Positions 39,673 to 53,949 of a DNA stretch of 64,000 nt are shown here, piece after piece. The notes below the pieces were generated by a model. That model worked only from the letters and a program-made list of their open reading frames with translations, did no database searches and was not told the origin of the DNA. How positions within the stretch are numbered: the stretch's first letter is position 1; every line of letters starts with the position of its first letter. Origin of the DNA: Acridotheres tristis. Lineage: Eukaryota > Chordata > Aves > Passeriformes > Sturnidae. The stretch spans positions 5,374,479 to 5,438,478 of the forward strand of contig CM072899.1 in assembly GCA_037013685.1 (NCBI GenBank), read 5' to 3'. Position numbers and translations under genes: made by a program.

Positions 39673-42600
39673 AGTCCCTTTCCATTTTTGAGAAACTGAC
39701 TGACTGGGAGTTCTGCCTTTACACTTGTGCACAAGTAACAGTTGTCTCCCAAACAAAGCACTGAGGTTCCTCCAGTGTGCAATTCTGAGTCCAGCCAGTT
39801 TTCAAATCTGGCTCCTGCTTTTACTGGAACAACCTACACAACTTTCCTCTGCATTTCAAAACTAGTGCTCAGTGGCTGCTTGAAGCACCTTGGATGATTT
39901 CTTTGTCTCCATGGTAGTATCCTAAGTAGATGAAAACTTTGTACCTAAGTTCATTAAAAAACACTATGAATTTTAGGACTTCCCTTTGTGATTGAATCGA
40001 AAAAAAAAAAAACCATACAAAAGAATGCCAAACAATATACAGAAGAAGTAACAAGCTTTCACAGTTCCTTATTTTTGGAAAAAGCAGTCAATCTGGCATG
40101 ATGATGATTATGTACTACAAACTCAAATAATGAGAGATTCTGTCAGCTGAGTGCAGGTCTTGCTGCAGTGCCTGTCGAATCCTGAGTGATAGGAGAAGCT
40201 GTGCTGCCAGACTTCACTGCCTGTCGCTTACATCCCCTTTATTTTTACACAACAATTTACACATAGCCACAGCTATTGTTGTAGATATAATCCCACGCCA
40301 CAGAAAAGAAATTTAAATGGAAATTCTCTATGAGGTGGCATCAAACTCTGTGATTGATGCTTCAGATGTAACAAATTCTCTGGGAAAACATGACTGTTTA
40401 GATTGCCATAGGGCTCATTCTGGAGGCTTTTGATTTTGTCCATGTGCATGGCCAGTTTCATACTCTACCACTTAACTCTATGGTAGAAGGAAATTTTATT
40501 CAATCTATTGGCCGAATATTATTGTATACAATTGCAGATTCAGGATCTTGTCATTTTGGAAATAACCTGTTTGATAGTTTATTTTTAAATGTCCTCAAAA
40601 GGAAAATAATTGCGTGTGTAGGAATTTAAAAAGAAAGAGTTATCTAAAGAAAGTGGCTTACCTTGTGATAAACTATTCTGTCAACACTTGAGCTGAACTT
40701 CATAATTCTTCATTCCTGTGGAGGACATAATATTCTGCATCACTTTCAGACAGGATTTTTTTTTTTTCATTTTTTTATTTTAAGAGTGAGGCAGAGTTAG
40801 GATTTTCTTTTCTATACAAGAAATCTGCCTTCTCATCCTCTTCTCAGTGCCTGGATCTCAACCACCATCCACTAATTTACATCAGTTTGTCATATGCCAT
40901 TTCCACCAGGGAAAGGACATTACCCCTTGTCTGTTCTTCACAATAATTAAGAGAAACAAGGAGCATCAAAAGGACTGGATGTATCACAGCCTTCATGGTA
41001 CAGGTATGATCATCAGGAGTAATTTGAAGGATCTCTAGCAGAATTTGAAGGATGTCTCTAGAGCTGTAGGATGCTGAGTGTGAGCCTTGTGCTCCTGTCA
41101 GCCTATTTTGCTCATTGAGTACGGGGCATAGCAGAATAGTATTGATTCTCCTTCGACCCTTCCTTCCTTTCCCATGGTCTCAGCCTGTTCCAAATCACCC
41201 AGAAAATGTGGCTCCAGCAGCAAAGACTTCACAGGTGCCAAATCCAAAGCAAGAGATAACAGAATTAGCTGCATCAACTTTACACAGATGAAGATTCCCT
41301 CTAGCACAAGGTGTATTCTCCAGGTGTCAATCTGGCCAGTTAAGTTCATTTTGTACTGACTGAACTTAATGAGCTGTAAAATCTCTTTCACTATAGGCAA
41401 TTCTTATTCAAACCTAGAAGCTAAAATAATTTGTTCTCTCTTTTTGAAGCCAAAACCGAAAGCCCCATGAGTTTCCTTGCAAATTGACCACACTTTTCTT
41501 TCTCTGTGCAATGCTGCCTTGTCCACTGGAGAGAATGATATAGATAATTTCTGCAAAACAGTGTCAAACTATTATAATCAACACTACTCCTGCTTCCTCT
41601 CCAGTATAACACTGCAATCAGGAAGGAATATTTATGGACTTCTTCTTCCATGGAGCCTTGAATTTGGTCTCTTCTTGTTCTCCTTAAATCCATTAGCAGG
41701 CCAGGAATCAGCTATGCCAGTATGTTCATCGATGAGTTGCTGATTGAAAGAATTTTGAAGCCCAGAATAAAAGCCCTGGATTAAAGATGCTTGTCTGAAG
41801 CAATCTGTCTAGGGAACCATGGGAAAGAATTCCTATCTCAACGGCAAAGATAAGGTGACTTAAACTCAATCCTGGAAGTAGTTACTATCAGGAAAGAGCA
41901 AAAATCACCATGAAGATAGAAAGAATCTTCCATACACTGTGGCAGTGAGCCAGAAGCTTTGAGGTGCTGTGATGCTTGGCTGCTGTTTCCAATCCCCTTG
42001 GCAGGAAGGCTGCAGGTGATGCTGTGGAGATACAAACAAACCCACACAGAAACACCAATGCCTGTGCTTTACTGCATTCATGTGAGCAACACAGATACTT
42101 GCCTGAAATGCTGAAGTATCACCTTTAATAAAAATAGTATCCATGGAAGAGCTTGCCTTCAGAATCCCTGCTTACAGATTAGCATCCTTTTTTTTTTTGC
42201 TTTTGAAGTGTTGCAGGCATTCTTGACATTTGTGCCATCTGAAAGTTACAGCTGCACTCCCAATCTTCACTTGAAGGCATCCTCACCACTGAGAGCTTTT
42301 CTGAGAAATGGCAACCTGTCCCCTCATCCAGAAGTGTGATTTTTGAATGGAGTGCAGGCAGATGATTTCAGCTGAATGGGTGTCTTCTAGAGGAAGACTC
42401 TTACATCTTATTTTCTTTGTGTGATAGCAAACGCCTGAGTCTATTTATTCAATTACCATGTGTTTGAGCCTACAGGCTTTGCATGCTTCTGCCTAGCTAA
42501 AATAACTCGCTCCACTGCTGCAATCTAATTGAGAGAGTTCTGTGCAGTCTCATTATGAATTATTCTGTGTTATGCTAGGAAGGCTAGAGGTTGTGAAACT

Positions 42601-43013
42601 AGTTATATCAGCAAAGCTGGCATCTGATTTCATTAGCTGGCCCTGTAATTGCCTTACATTTGATGGGCCTCATACTACCACTCCTGCTCAGAGTAAATTT
42701 CCATTGCCTTTGTTTCAGAGCTGTCAGTTCCACTTTGGGAGCTTATGGCTCTGTGATTTGGCACTTCACACCACAACGAGCATCTGGCTGCCAAAATATC
42801 CCCAGCAGTCAGGGTGCAAGGAGCATGGAGATGCCATGTCTTTAGGAAAATGCTTGTACTAGTCCAGTCAATTCTAGAATTAGACCACTCCATTTTAGAG
42901 CATTCTGAATTGGTGCAGTCCTTTCACACCTGGCCAGTTTGCCCCACAGAAACACTGTCATGTCCAACACTGCTCCAGGAGGTCTCCGGGACAATACCTA
43001 GAGCCAGATAAGG

Positions 43014-43050
43014 ACAGTTCTGAGAGAGAACTGTGCCAGCACTGGCACAG
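43014..43050. repeat. two overlapping perfect palindromes
   Basis: The first is ACAGTTCT-gagag-AGAACTGT (43014-43034). The second, CTGTGCCAG-CA-CTGGCACAG (43031-43050), shares four bases with it. Both stems are perfect. Read as DNA they could be dimeric protein sites; read as RNA the two hairpins would compete for the shared bases. No neighbouring gene suggests a role. Confidence 0.7.
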
Positions 43051-44775
43051 GAGTAGTGACAAGGTACAAGTGTTTCTAATGCCATCCTCTTCTAGAGATA
43101 TTGACCAGTGTGGGGTTTTGCAGTGGGATTTTGGGAAGTGGCCAGGCCAGTATTAGTGTCTCTTTCCTTCTTTCCCCTAGCTTTTTTTATTTTTTTAGCA
43201 TTTATCTCAATCACTGCAGTCCTAAATAGATGATCAACAGGTTTTGTCTCTCTGCCAGTGGGAAAGTAGAGAGGAAATGGGATCCTCTGTCTCTGCCATT
43301 CACAGGAAGAAAGATGTCATATACCAATTATTAAGTTTCACCTAGATTTATGGCATGTGTTTGCCATGCAAAATGAAGACATTATCCACAAAGATTCTAT
43401 GATTTATTACCTGGAGAGGTGATGCATCACTGAAGAAAAGGAAATGGTGGAGGAATAATAAAAGAGAGAGCTAAACACAGGCAGCAGCAAGGTAGCAAAG
43501 GTTTTCTTCCTTTGCCTACAGAAATGATGTGTCCTAATCCATGTACCTCTTTTAGCTCGAGGAAAGGAATTGAGATTCACAAGGACTTCTGCAAGCAACC
43601 TCAAACTGCAGCTGGAGGTCACGTTCTTCTATCAGTTTCTTATCACTTGTCCCTAGTTCAGTGTAATGTTTATAACATATTTGTGATATTTGTCTTTCCC
43701 TCCTTTGAAATTCTCTGAGTCTCTGCAGAAAGTATATAAAGTAAACTAACATACCCACCATTTCTGGAAGAGTTGTGAACTTTAGTCAGTCATTTTCTTC
43801 CACAGCCAAGGAGCATTCCTTCACATTCCACTCACAGTGTTCCTTCTTCTGCAGCTTCAGGAGATGTGAGCTTGGGCTCTGCCTGTGCCAGAAGGAACAG
43901 GCACAGCTCCTGGGGCCAGAGACCATTAGACCATAACACCACCACTAAGAGTCACATCAAGAATCACTGTCAAACACCTCTCAACAAATCAAATTCAATC
44001 CTCTCCAACTGCTGAGATAAGAATAGTACAATTGTCCAAAATACATCACATTCTGCAGGAGCTCTCCAGCTCCTTTTAAATCTTTTCTTTGGAAGTGCAC
44101 ATGAAAAGATAAAGTTACTGGCACATTTAGCAGCATGTCACTCAGTTTCTTCTGTCTGCTCTTAAATACTTTATCAACTAGTTTGATGTAGTGAAAACAC
44201 CATGATTTCAGTAAAAAATTAACTGCAAAACAAGAATGGCTTTTAAAGAAAAGCTATAAACCAGTTTGTCATAAGCAAGCTGCCTTGCTGCAGGACACAG
44301 GTGCTTCCAATACACACCTTACAAAAAGGTGAAATGGCTGAAACACTTAAGGAGTTTAATGCAATATTTACCCTTGTTTGTACTGTAGAGGTGGAAGATA
44401 CCAATATAGCTTGGGTACATTTTACATAATGCTACATAATGTTGGCATACTGCTTGATTTTGTATAAAGTTTCCAGCTATCCTTGGATTAATCAGCTTTT
44501 TATTTATGTTTTACTGTGGAGTTTTATGGCAGCAAAATCTTCTGTAACACATAGTAAAACCGAGCAGGTCAAGCAACCATGATTTCCCAGAGAAATACAT
44601 CCTAGTGGGGTATAAATTACTGAGTGATCTTGAGGAAGAAGGTGTAATTACACACACCATGCAATATTTCCAATGAAATTTCAGAGCAGGCTTGAAAAAA
44701 TGAATTTTCCAGGCATCATTGAGTTCACGATGTGGAAGAATGAATGTGAAAAAGAAATCAAGAGAGAGCTGCACA

Positions 44776-44796
44776 GAAAAATAAAATAAAATAAAA
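44776..44796. repeat. (TAAAA)n short tandem repeat
   Basis: About four AAAAT units in a row. Simple-sequence slippage tract. Confidence 0.8.
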
Positions 44797-47700
44797 TCCA
44801 ACATTCACACCTGTACATCACTAAAGAAATAAGTGCATCTGATCAGATCAGGTGGAAAGGAGTTGAAAACACACAGGTTGGGGTACACCTGACAAGAGTC
44901 ACCCAGTTCAGTCACAATAGGAAGGCTGACAGAAGTGCATCTTTATGACAAAAACATCTTTGCTCCAGAATCCCTTGTAAGCAAAATGGATCAGAAACAT
45001 TTTCCCCACACTGTGTGGACAAGGGAGTGAGAAATGAAGCTGAGCCATCTATTAAACAGTTCAGTGATGGAGCTGTCACATCATAAGGTGAAAGGAAAGT
45101 GAAGCAGAATCTGTGATAAACCTAAGGAACAGGCAGCATTTGTTAGATAAATGGAAGCAAGTGACAATAGACAACAAGCCAGGCTGTCTGAGCAAAGACT
45201 TTATAGTTCTGTATTTTCAGGTGATAGAAAAATACACCAAGATTTTTAAAGGCTTTTGTTCCCAGAACATGTCACTAGGGAATGTCAGCAAATGAAGAAA
45301 TAACACATTTTTATTCCAAAAAGATACATAGTGCAAAAGAAGGAAAAGAAGGTTGCTATGAATATTCAGTCCCTGGTTTACATAACGTTTCTGAGGTGTT
45401 GGCAGTTGACCATTTCTATCCTGTTTTAGTGCCCAAAATGCATTTTGAGTACAGAACTGTGGGAAGCAGGTTTTACAAAGAACAATATTAGGAGTGTCAG
45501 AAAGACTCTTGGTCTGAGACATTCTCATGTGACTTCACCTGAAGAGTGGCACTGGGGTAACGTCTGAGATGGAGCTTTCCTCCCAAATCCATTGATTCCA
45601 GAAGTGCCAGAAAATTTGCCTTGAATACCAACTATAAGGAATGAAACTATGGCAGTTCACAGCCCTCTCCTGAGTAGAAAACACCAATTAAATGCTGCAT
45701 TAATTTAGTGTTCACCAAGAGTTATCTACTTAGCTCCAGTCAAATCAGATATATGATCTATATTAGTTGTAAGCTATGTTTAACTAAAAGGGTGTGACAA
45801 AGGTGAATGGGGTACAGTTTTCTTTATATTTTTGTGGATTACACAAGCAAAACCTATGGCTATTTACTCTAGCCAGGGTAGATCTGGCTGTTGCTTCTAT
45901 CATGAAACTACACTATTCTCTCACCCAGGAAATTAAAAAAAAAACCCCAAACCTCTGTGAAATTAAAATCTTGATGCTCTATCATAAAATCAGACATAAT
46001 GAGGCAAGCAGCAGCAATGCCTTATCAGCTGATTTCAGGGGCTGAAAAAGAAGTTGAATATTCTCTGAATGAGGCCCACATGCTTCATTCCAGAGAGACT
46101 TCTTGCTATATTGCAAGGCATTGATAGCAATACCATCAACTCAGCTAAAATCAGAACCTAGCAGAATATTGATCTGCAGGATCTGAAAGCACTCTTAAGA
46201 ACCCTGGCCACCTTAATATCAAGCAGGAGCAAACTACAAAATATGTCCATTGCTCCCTAGTACATCTTGCTATCAAATTTTTCCACATCTCAGAAACTTT
46301 TTACTGAGCTTATATAGCTTATTGTGGGAGTAATAGAATGAGTGAATAAAATAAAAGTATTCTATCTTCTATGTCATTGAAATGCAATCAGATTTGCTCA
46401 AAGAAAAAGTGCCATACCATCTCCATCCTCAGTGTTAACATTCAGGACTTTCTCCCAGGTTTGCTTATCTGATAAAAAGCCTCTCCACCTGGAGCCTGAT
46501 ATTAATGCATAAATCCCAGAAATGTGTCTAGGAAAGTTCACACTATTCAACTAAAAAAACATTAAGCAGAACATGAAGGGAGGATAAAATCCTTTCAGGT
46601 TAAAATATGATTTCTTTATTTCCTTTGGAAAGAATAACAACAGACCACAATCTCAAGGGAAATCGTAAATTCCCCAAGGAACAAACAAAAGAGCTGAAAA
46701 CTTTAGAGATGTAAGATATTTGAATAAAATAGTTTTGCAAATTAAGTATTCAGAACTCTGCTGTTTATTTAGGCCTCAATATTGTAACGATGTCAGACTG
46801 CAGCATGGAGATAAACAAGCAATGAACTGGAGACTTCTGGTCCTAAATATATCAGCTCCTTCTGCTTAACGACCAACCCTGGAGCTAAAAGTGGTAACAG
46901 CATATCATCTATGGATTGGGACCTAAGAGGATAGGAAAAGGCACTGACTGCTGGCCAATAAACACTTAATCATGTCTCTCCATCTCTCCCAGGGTTTTAC
47001 TCTGCCGTCCATCACTGTCCATCCGAGAGCCCTCATGTAAAATCAATAGCAGTGGTGCAATCCCCGGAGGTGTCACAGAAACTCCAGCACTTCTCCTCTT
47101 CTGGGTGTTTGCACAGCCACAGAGTCACAGTCTGATTTTAATGAGCCTGTTCATGAGCACTGTGTTAAGAAAACTTCCTGTCATCACACAAACATTGAAC
47201 TATTTCTCCAAATATTGGTGCTAACAAAAAGGACCAGACTCAGATACTACATCATGTAGCTCAGTTTGAACATTTGATGAACAAATGATTTTGTTGCTTA
47301 CCCATCAGCTGCACCCTTTTCATAATTTAAAGAAAGGGAATAGACAAATTCACAGTCTCAGGAAGGGCTGCCTTATTTTATAGAAGAAGTAGTTTACAGT
47401 CTCCCCCCTTTACAGTCTTTGTCAGTGCCACTCCCCTATTACTGTTACCATCCTCTTCTGTTATGCTGATGCCTGCACTTCATTTTTTAGCACACTCAAC
47501 ACACCAGATCAATTAGGAATAGATATATTTACATATTCATATTCATTCAGTTCCATTTACTACCCCATGCAAGACTGAGGTTCTGTTGTGGTAACTCCAA
47601 AACAGGTAATATTTAAATACCATTCTGATTTTCTCCAGCATAAAACAAGTATAATGTTATTTTATATCTTTGATTCTCCAAGTTTTAGTCGATTCCTTAG

Positions 47701-49849
47701 GAAATTGATAGAAATGCACCTCAGAAAGAAAGCAGGCAAATAAATAGGCCCAAAAGTTTGTACATAAAGTTCACTGAGAGGTGGCAGCAAAGTGCTCCTT
47801 TCTTCAGTTTCAGAGCTGCCACAGTTTGCAAACAAGTATTTTGTGAACACATGAGCTCAATATGCTTTCAGATGGAAAGCTTCATTAAGAAGAGCAGATG
47901 TTCTTCAAGGGATAGGATTTGTCTCTTTCTATTGCCACATTCAAGGAGCAGATAAACACAACCACTGATGTACCAAAACCTCCCATGAGCTGCCCGTGAC
48001 TGGCATGAGGGCAGGGCAAGGTCAGTGGTAGGGAACCCCAAGGAGAATTGTGCAGCATGTCAGGAGCTGCCTTTCACATTCTGACCTGTAAAACAAGGTC
48101 TAATGTATGGATGGGTTGGCCAGTGAATCAATCCAGACCTAGGAAGAGTCACCACAAACCCAACAAAGCTCTAAATATTTTCTGTACATGCACTGATATT
48201 TACATAGGAGAACTGCAATGGCAGAAAGCATAAGGAATCCAAGCTTCCTACTGCCCACTTTGAAAATATGCCAACACAGAAAGCTGAACAGAAATAATTT
48301 CTCCAATTCCACCTGATTGTACAGTTAAGAATTGAAGTAACAGTTCTTTGAATACAGATTTTTCTTAATATTTTCTTAATATGTTCTTTCTTTATTTTTT
48401 ATTTAATATAGACTATGTGATTGTTGCTCTCTTGCCATTCAATGTCCTGACTAAAGATAAACTGGAGTTAATTTCTAAAGACATCAAGAAGGAAAAAAAA
48501 GTAATGGAATGTCAATATATTGCCATGAATCTTAGATTTTCATTGACAATAAAGTGTAATGTGTCCACTAAGGCCATGGAAAGCTCATAGCTGAAAGACC
48601 AGGGGAATTTACTGTGAACAGTGACTCATTATACACATTATTTCAAGAACAATCTAATAAAGCTGACTGGATAATATTAGAAGAATGAACAGCAACTACT
48701 TTAAACTCACTGTCTCCAAGCAAAAAGCCCATGTATGCAATAAACCTTAGAGCAAAGGCTCTCAAACATGGCTCTGGAGCTTTCAGGATACTTCATCAAA
48801 CCATTCCAACAGCCAAGATTTCCACCTCTCATAGATCCTCCTCAGCTCTCAGCACAGAGTCCTTCTGTTATCCTCTCTGTTATCCTGCTGAAGTCAAAGG
48901 ATACTGGGAGAAAAAAAAGGCTGGAGATTGCTCCCTGCAGCATCAGCAAAGGCAGATGGGATTTGCATGCAGGCTGAGCTTGGACAGCCCACAGAGGCTG
49001 CAGGTAGGGACACAAAGTGTTTTCTGAGCAGCTGTTCTTCCTGGGGCTGGACACTTCTGTTACCCAGCAGAGATGAACAATGTTCTGCTGTGCTGGAGCA
49101 GAGAGAAGCTTCTCCTCAGCATTTATTTCATTCGTTAAAATGAATCCTCCTAATGAATTATTGTATGAGAATTGACGTCTTGCACCTCACAGGTTTAGTT
49201 TTGCTTGTTTTATTGTATGAACAATCATCTGGGTATCATTTCCCTAACAAAATATTTTACTGGTCTCTCTCACAGCTATTTTCTGAATACTTGCAAGAGC
49301 AACTGACAGGTTACACATTCATTTCCTGGGCACACAGGAATGCCAGATATGGGAGGAGGAATCTTTGCTGGGTTTGACTCTTAAATCTGCCACCAGCCTA
49401 TAGCAGTATTTTCTCACCCTCCTCTTCCCTCCCTTTGGGCAAAATGGTACCTCAAAGGCTCCTAGTTTTATGCAATGTTCTCTAAGCCTCCTCTTCCCCA
49501 ACTCCACACTCCCAAAATAGAGAGCTACAGCTGCCCCTATTTTTGTCTCTTCCTAAAAAGTTTTTAATCTTTTTTTCTTTACAGTATGTTTCAAAACTGC
49601 AGAAGGAATGACAGAAACCAGTAAAAACTTTACAGCATATCCCTATCTCCCCCACTTCACACTCTATAATTTCTGTAATTAGAAAGAAATTGTATTGCGT
49701 TTTGTTTTTCTCAGGCTTTCCAGAATAATTCAACTTTCAGCAAAAACCATATCTGGAAATACACTTATGTCCTAAACATAGAAATAAAAATGTTCTAATG
49801 AAAGTTAAGTTGTACTCTTACCTACAGCATTCCCTACTGTGAAGGTTAC

Positions 49850-52800
49850 TGTTTAAAAAGTCTGATTATAATGCACCATCTGCTTGGCTTCTTTACACTC
49901 GCTTTATTCTTTATTGTGTGCTGTAATTAATGAGGCTTTCTGTATTATTACCATAATAGCCGATGTTTTTCTTTATAAATGAGAGGCAATAGCTCCCTGA
50001 TGAAAATTTCAGCTTACTTCAACAAATGAGAGGAGCTGCCTTAAGACTGGATGGTTGTTTGGGTGTCATTGCAGTAGCAGAAGTCTCAGCAGCACTGCAG
50101 CCACAGTGCTTTGAAACCCTGTGACAATGAAATGATAGATGAGCTGGATGAAGTCAGGATGGCAACCTTGTCTGTAGAGGACAGCTGTCATATGTGACTG
50201 CTGTACACTTTGGCAGATAAGGAAAGAAATGAGACAAAATAATTGAATATCAAATCTTTCTGGGAGTTTTTGCTTCATATTTGTTCCATGGCTATAAAGT
50301 ATATCACGAAGATAAGGACATACTGCTGATGCCTTTTGACTAGAAGAACAATTTTTGTGTGCTGCTGCTGCCTCCTTTGTGGTTTTTTTTTCTTTAAGAT
50401 GCAGACCATCTTATCTTCATGGAGAATGACGGAGTTTTTTAGATATATATAAACCCCAGCATTCTTCACAAAACAAGCAGAAATTGTATGACAAACAGCA
50501 CCTCTGGTTTGTTTCCACACAGACAAGGGAGCAAAATGTGTGTGTTTCCACACAACATGAACCAATCCCTGGCTTTCAGTTCCCAGATAAGCATGATGTC
50601 CTAAAAGGTCCTTTTTGTGGTTTTTGACTTTGTCTCTTTTTTTCAACTTTCAGTAAACACCTCTAACTCTGCAGACCACTGCTGTACATTTAAGACTTGT
50701 GAATTTGCCATTTAGTATTAGCTAAAGCCTAAGAGATAATCAGCTGAGGCTGAAATGACCTCTGATAGTTACCTTTCAAACACTTAACAACCAACCTTCA
50801 AAAATACATTTCTCCATCTGCTCATCAAGAAAAATGATTTCTGATGGTCTGTACTCACTGTTCATTCAGGACTGATTTTCTCATTTGGGTGGAATTTTAT
50901 GGAGCTGATTTTCACTCTCTCAACCTCTCTCAGGTTATTAAGACAGACCTGTTCAGCCTGACAGCACAGATGCAACAGGGCATGACTGGGCTACATTAAC
51001 AATTCTATGCAATTTGATCTGTGCTATACGCAATTAATCTGTTCATGCTGGTTAGAAATCCCTGGAATACTGGATATACTGAAACTTCCTCACCATTTTG
51101 AGTAAACTGGAGGAAACCTGAGGAATTAGGAAGGAAAGCATTACAAAATACCTAATGTCACAGAAACCAGCAGAAGAAAGATCTTAAATAATATTTAGCA
51201 TATATTTTAATATAAATCTTCTATCAGTAAATTATATATGCACACAAACATATATATATATACATGTACTGATACACACATATATGTTTATGTGTATTCT
51301 CTGCTTTAAATGGTGCAAGAAATATTTGATTTATCACTTCCACTGGCCGTGAAAGAATAAGACACTTCTGCAGGATATAGTGGTGACACGTTAGCATTAG
51401 GCACAGTGCCACTGCTGAAGTCTGTGCTTCTGATGTAAGACAGCATGAACTGAACTGCTGCTTCCAGTGAGAGGTTAAAATAAAAAGTCATTGCTATTCT
51501 CCAGGAACTATGGACAAGAGACGAATCCCTTCCCAAGACTATTCATTGTCTGCTTATTGACTGGCACTCATATTTTTATGCTGTATCACAAGATCATACT
51601 TAGCATTAAAGCTAAGTGATTAATTCATAACAATTACTGCATAATAAAGTCTTCTCTTCTTCACAGAAGACTGATGTATTTTGCAAATTCCTCAGTTATT
51701 TGTTGTTCTGAAGTAATGAATTAATTGCAATAATTTTCTGTTTTAGAGGGTGGCAGTAGTCGTGCTCTCAGTTGAAACATGGCATGTGTCATACCAGGCA
51801 TATATTACTGTTTTTCTTTCCTTGCAGGCAATACTAGCTGCAATTATTGAATGAAACACGCACAAACTCTTACATAGATATAAATTTTATTGGAATTTGG
51901 GGGACTATTCATTGGCAATATTAAAATTCTTTTAAATTCTTTCAGTTATAAATAAGACCATGACTTGAGCATTCCTACATTATGCACTCACATCAATGTC
52001 TGCAGGATGATTAGTAGTGAAGTTTCTCTTCTGTAGAGAACTGAACCATGGGCCATAGACACAGTGATAATTGTGTTCCCAGAAACCAGCAGAGATAAGG
52101 AAGCTTACTCTCAGCATTTATCCCTTCAAACTCCGTTATTTGTTTTGAATCCTACTCTGAATTCATCAAGTAAGCCACATGTAGCCTTGAATAACAAAGG
52201 GATTCATTTCACTATATAGCTCAACACTCATTATATATGTTAAAAGTCTAAGGAAGCTAAATCCAAAGTGAATAGTGATTTGCTCCAAGATACATCACTT
52301 AAGATGCATTTTACCTCGAACATAAAATCACAGCCATTAAATGAACTGTCCATGTAGATTTTCTGTTGTTGCCCTGGATTTTTATTACAGTGTACAGGAT
52401 TTTGATCCTAAATGACTCTCAAAACAAATCACATACGTCCTATGGCACTTGTTGTTAATGAATTGGTCTTCACTGGTTTTCTAAAGAAAAAAAATCAGCA
52501 TTTTCTGAAGCACAGATTGGTAGCATAAAAATACCTCTCAGGGTACAATTTTGATTGTAGATTTGCTTGTATGCCCTAAAACATTCCCAGTGTTCCTAGA
52601 GAAACAAAATCATCAAAACACATTGATTAAGGACAAACAATGTACATAGCAGAAGCTACACCTGACAGTGTAATATTTAACAGCTAAACTTGCAAATGCT
52701 ACTTTACTAAATCAGATGGATACTAGAACTTGTTGCTTGGAGAAATTTTATTCCAATTTCTTTTGTGAGGCAGAATGCAGAAGAATTTTTTTAGGCTCTG

Positions 52801-53949
52801 CTACAGCCAAGCTGATGGCTAAAGCAGTCCCATTTTGATCTTTATAACAAATGCATATTAATTAAAAATATGGTAATTCCTATGTACTTTTGTAGGAGTT
52901 ATTAAAGGAATAGGCAATGGGGAAGTTCTTTTTGATTCCTCCTAGCTCTACTAATAGAAAAAAGCTTTATATTATGATTTCCCAAAGCATAAAAAAAGTA
53001 GTGTATATGTGTACACACACATATGAGTTGAAGGTAAGATAATCTATGTCCATTTCCAAGAGTTTATGGGGATAGTTAGGTGTATATTGTAACAATCTTC
53101 ATAAGCAAAACATTTTGGAGTTATTCTGCTTACATGATAAAGAAAGTTTTACAGAAATGAAGCCAATAAATGATATGGCTTCTTTTACTTAATAAAATGT
53201 ATCTATATAGAAGGCAAGCATGAGGCTTTACCCTCCCTACTCATCTGTTCATATAGATACTGTCCCCTGAGGATATAGACTTTGGTCTTCGCCCATTTTC
53301 TCTTTGAATTTACATAAAATTTGCAAACACCATTCAAAGAGCAAATACTAATGCAGCTGATTTACAAATCTCAGTGTAGGGGAGGAGAGCTTGCAAATAC
53401 AGTTGGAATTCTGTTAAAGTATTTAGGCTCTACGGTCAGGAAACTATTTACAGTCCACCATGGGTATGATTGGTTCTTAGTCAATTATATTTAATGTTTT
53501 CACCAGGCTCCTAAAGGCTCTCTGCATGTAATTTGAAGGGATCTCACAAAGAGTCATTGTCTGTTTTTTCTACTTCAGGAGCTTCGGTTTTGACTACACT
53601 TCCATTTTTGAAGAATTGATACATTAGCTGGTAATTGATATATTAACTAGCAAAAGAGATGCCTGGAAGCCCCCCTTGCCAGTCTCATGTGCAGGAAGAT
53701 TGCCATTTGCTGGTAGTTTTATTCTAAAGGGAACAAATTACAAAACAAATCAGCACAGTCTTGTCTGTGTGATTGTATTTATAGGTATTCTCCTTCTCAC
53801 AGCTGGTCTGACAGATGACACCATACAACAAAAGAAAACTTTGGCCTTTTTATATAGAGGCACTGAGATCTTTTCAGAGCAGTGGTGATGAAGTCTACCC
53901 GCAGTAGTGACTGGGGACAGCCCGGCTCCATCAGCTGGAACTGCTCTTG
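49850..53949. other. non-coding stretch with TA-rich hairpin
   Basis: The part at 49860-50050 has TGTAATTAATGAGG and other ATTA sites in a patch that could be a conserved element. The part at 51236-51290 is TA/CA-rich and self-complementary. The rest to 53.9 kb is AT-rich unique DNA with no recognised exon. Confidence 0.45.
51236..51290. repeat. TA/CA-rich simple repeat with inverted arms
   Basis: AAACATATAT (51246-51255) is the perfect reverse complement of ATATATGTTT (51280-51289). Dinucleotide TA and CA runs lie between and around the arms. Slippage of an alternating purine-pyrimidine tract explains it. Confidence 0.7.

Larger units (their letters stand above)
39673..49849. other. long non-coding stretch
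   Basis: AT-rich unique DNA. Short A or T runs lie at 40000-40012 and 40756-40767. Two overlapping palindromes lie at 43014-43050. A (TAAAA)n run is at 44776-44796. Patches at 42420-42680 and 46970-47110 retain CpGs with ATTA-type motifs and are weak candidates for conserved elements. Open frames stay below about 110 codons and none is recognised. Confidence 0.5.

Noticed and set aside
51236..51290. Hairpin as a microRNA precursor
   Set aside because: The arms are TA/CA dinucleotide repeats, so complementarity follows from simple sequence.
53840..53860. TATA-like TATATAAAAAGGCC on the minus strand
   Set aside because: A good TATA match, but no LTR ends, start-proximal exon or CpG island accompanies it, and such matches are frequent in AT-rich DNA.
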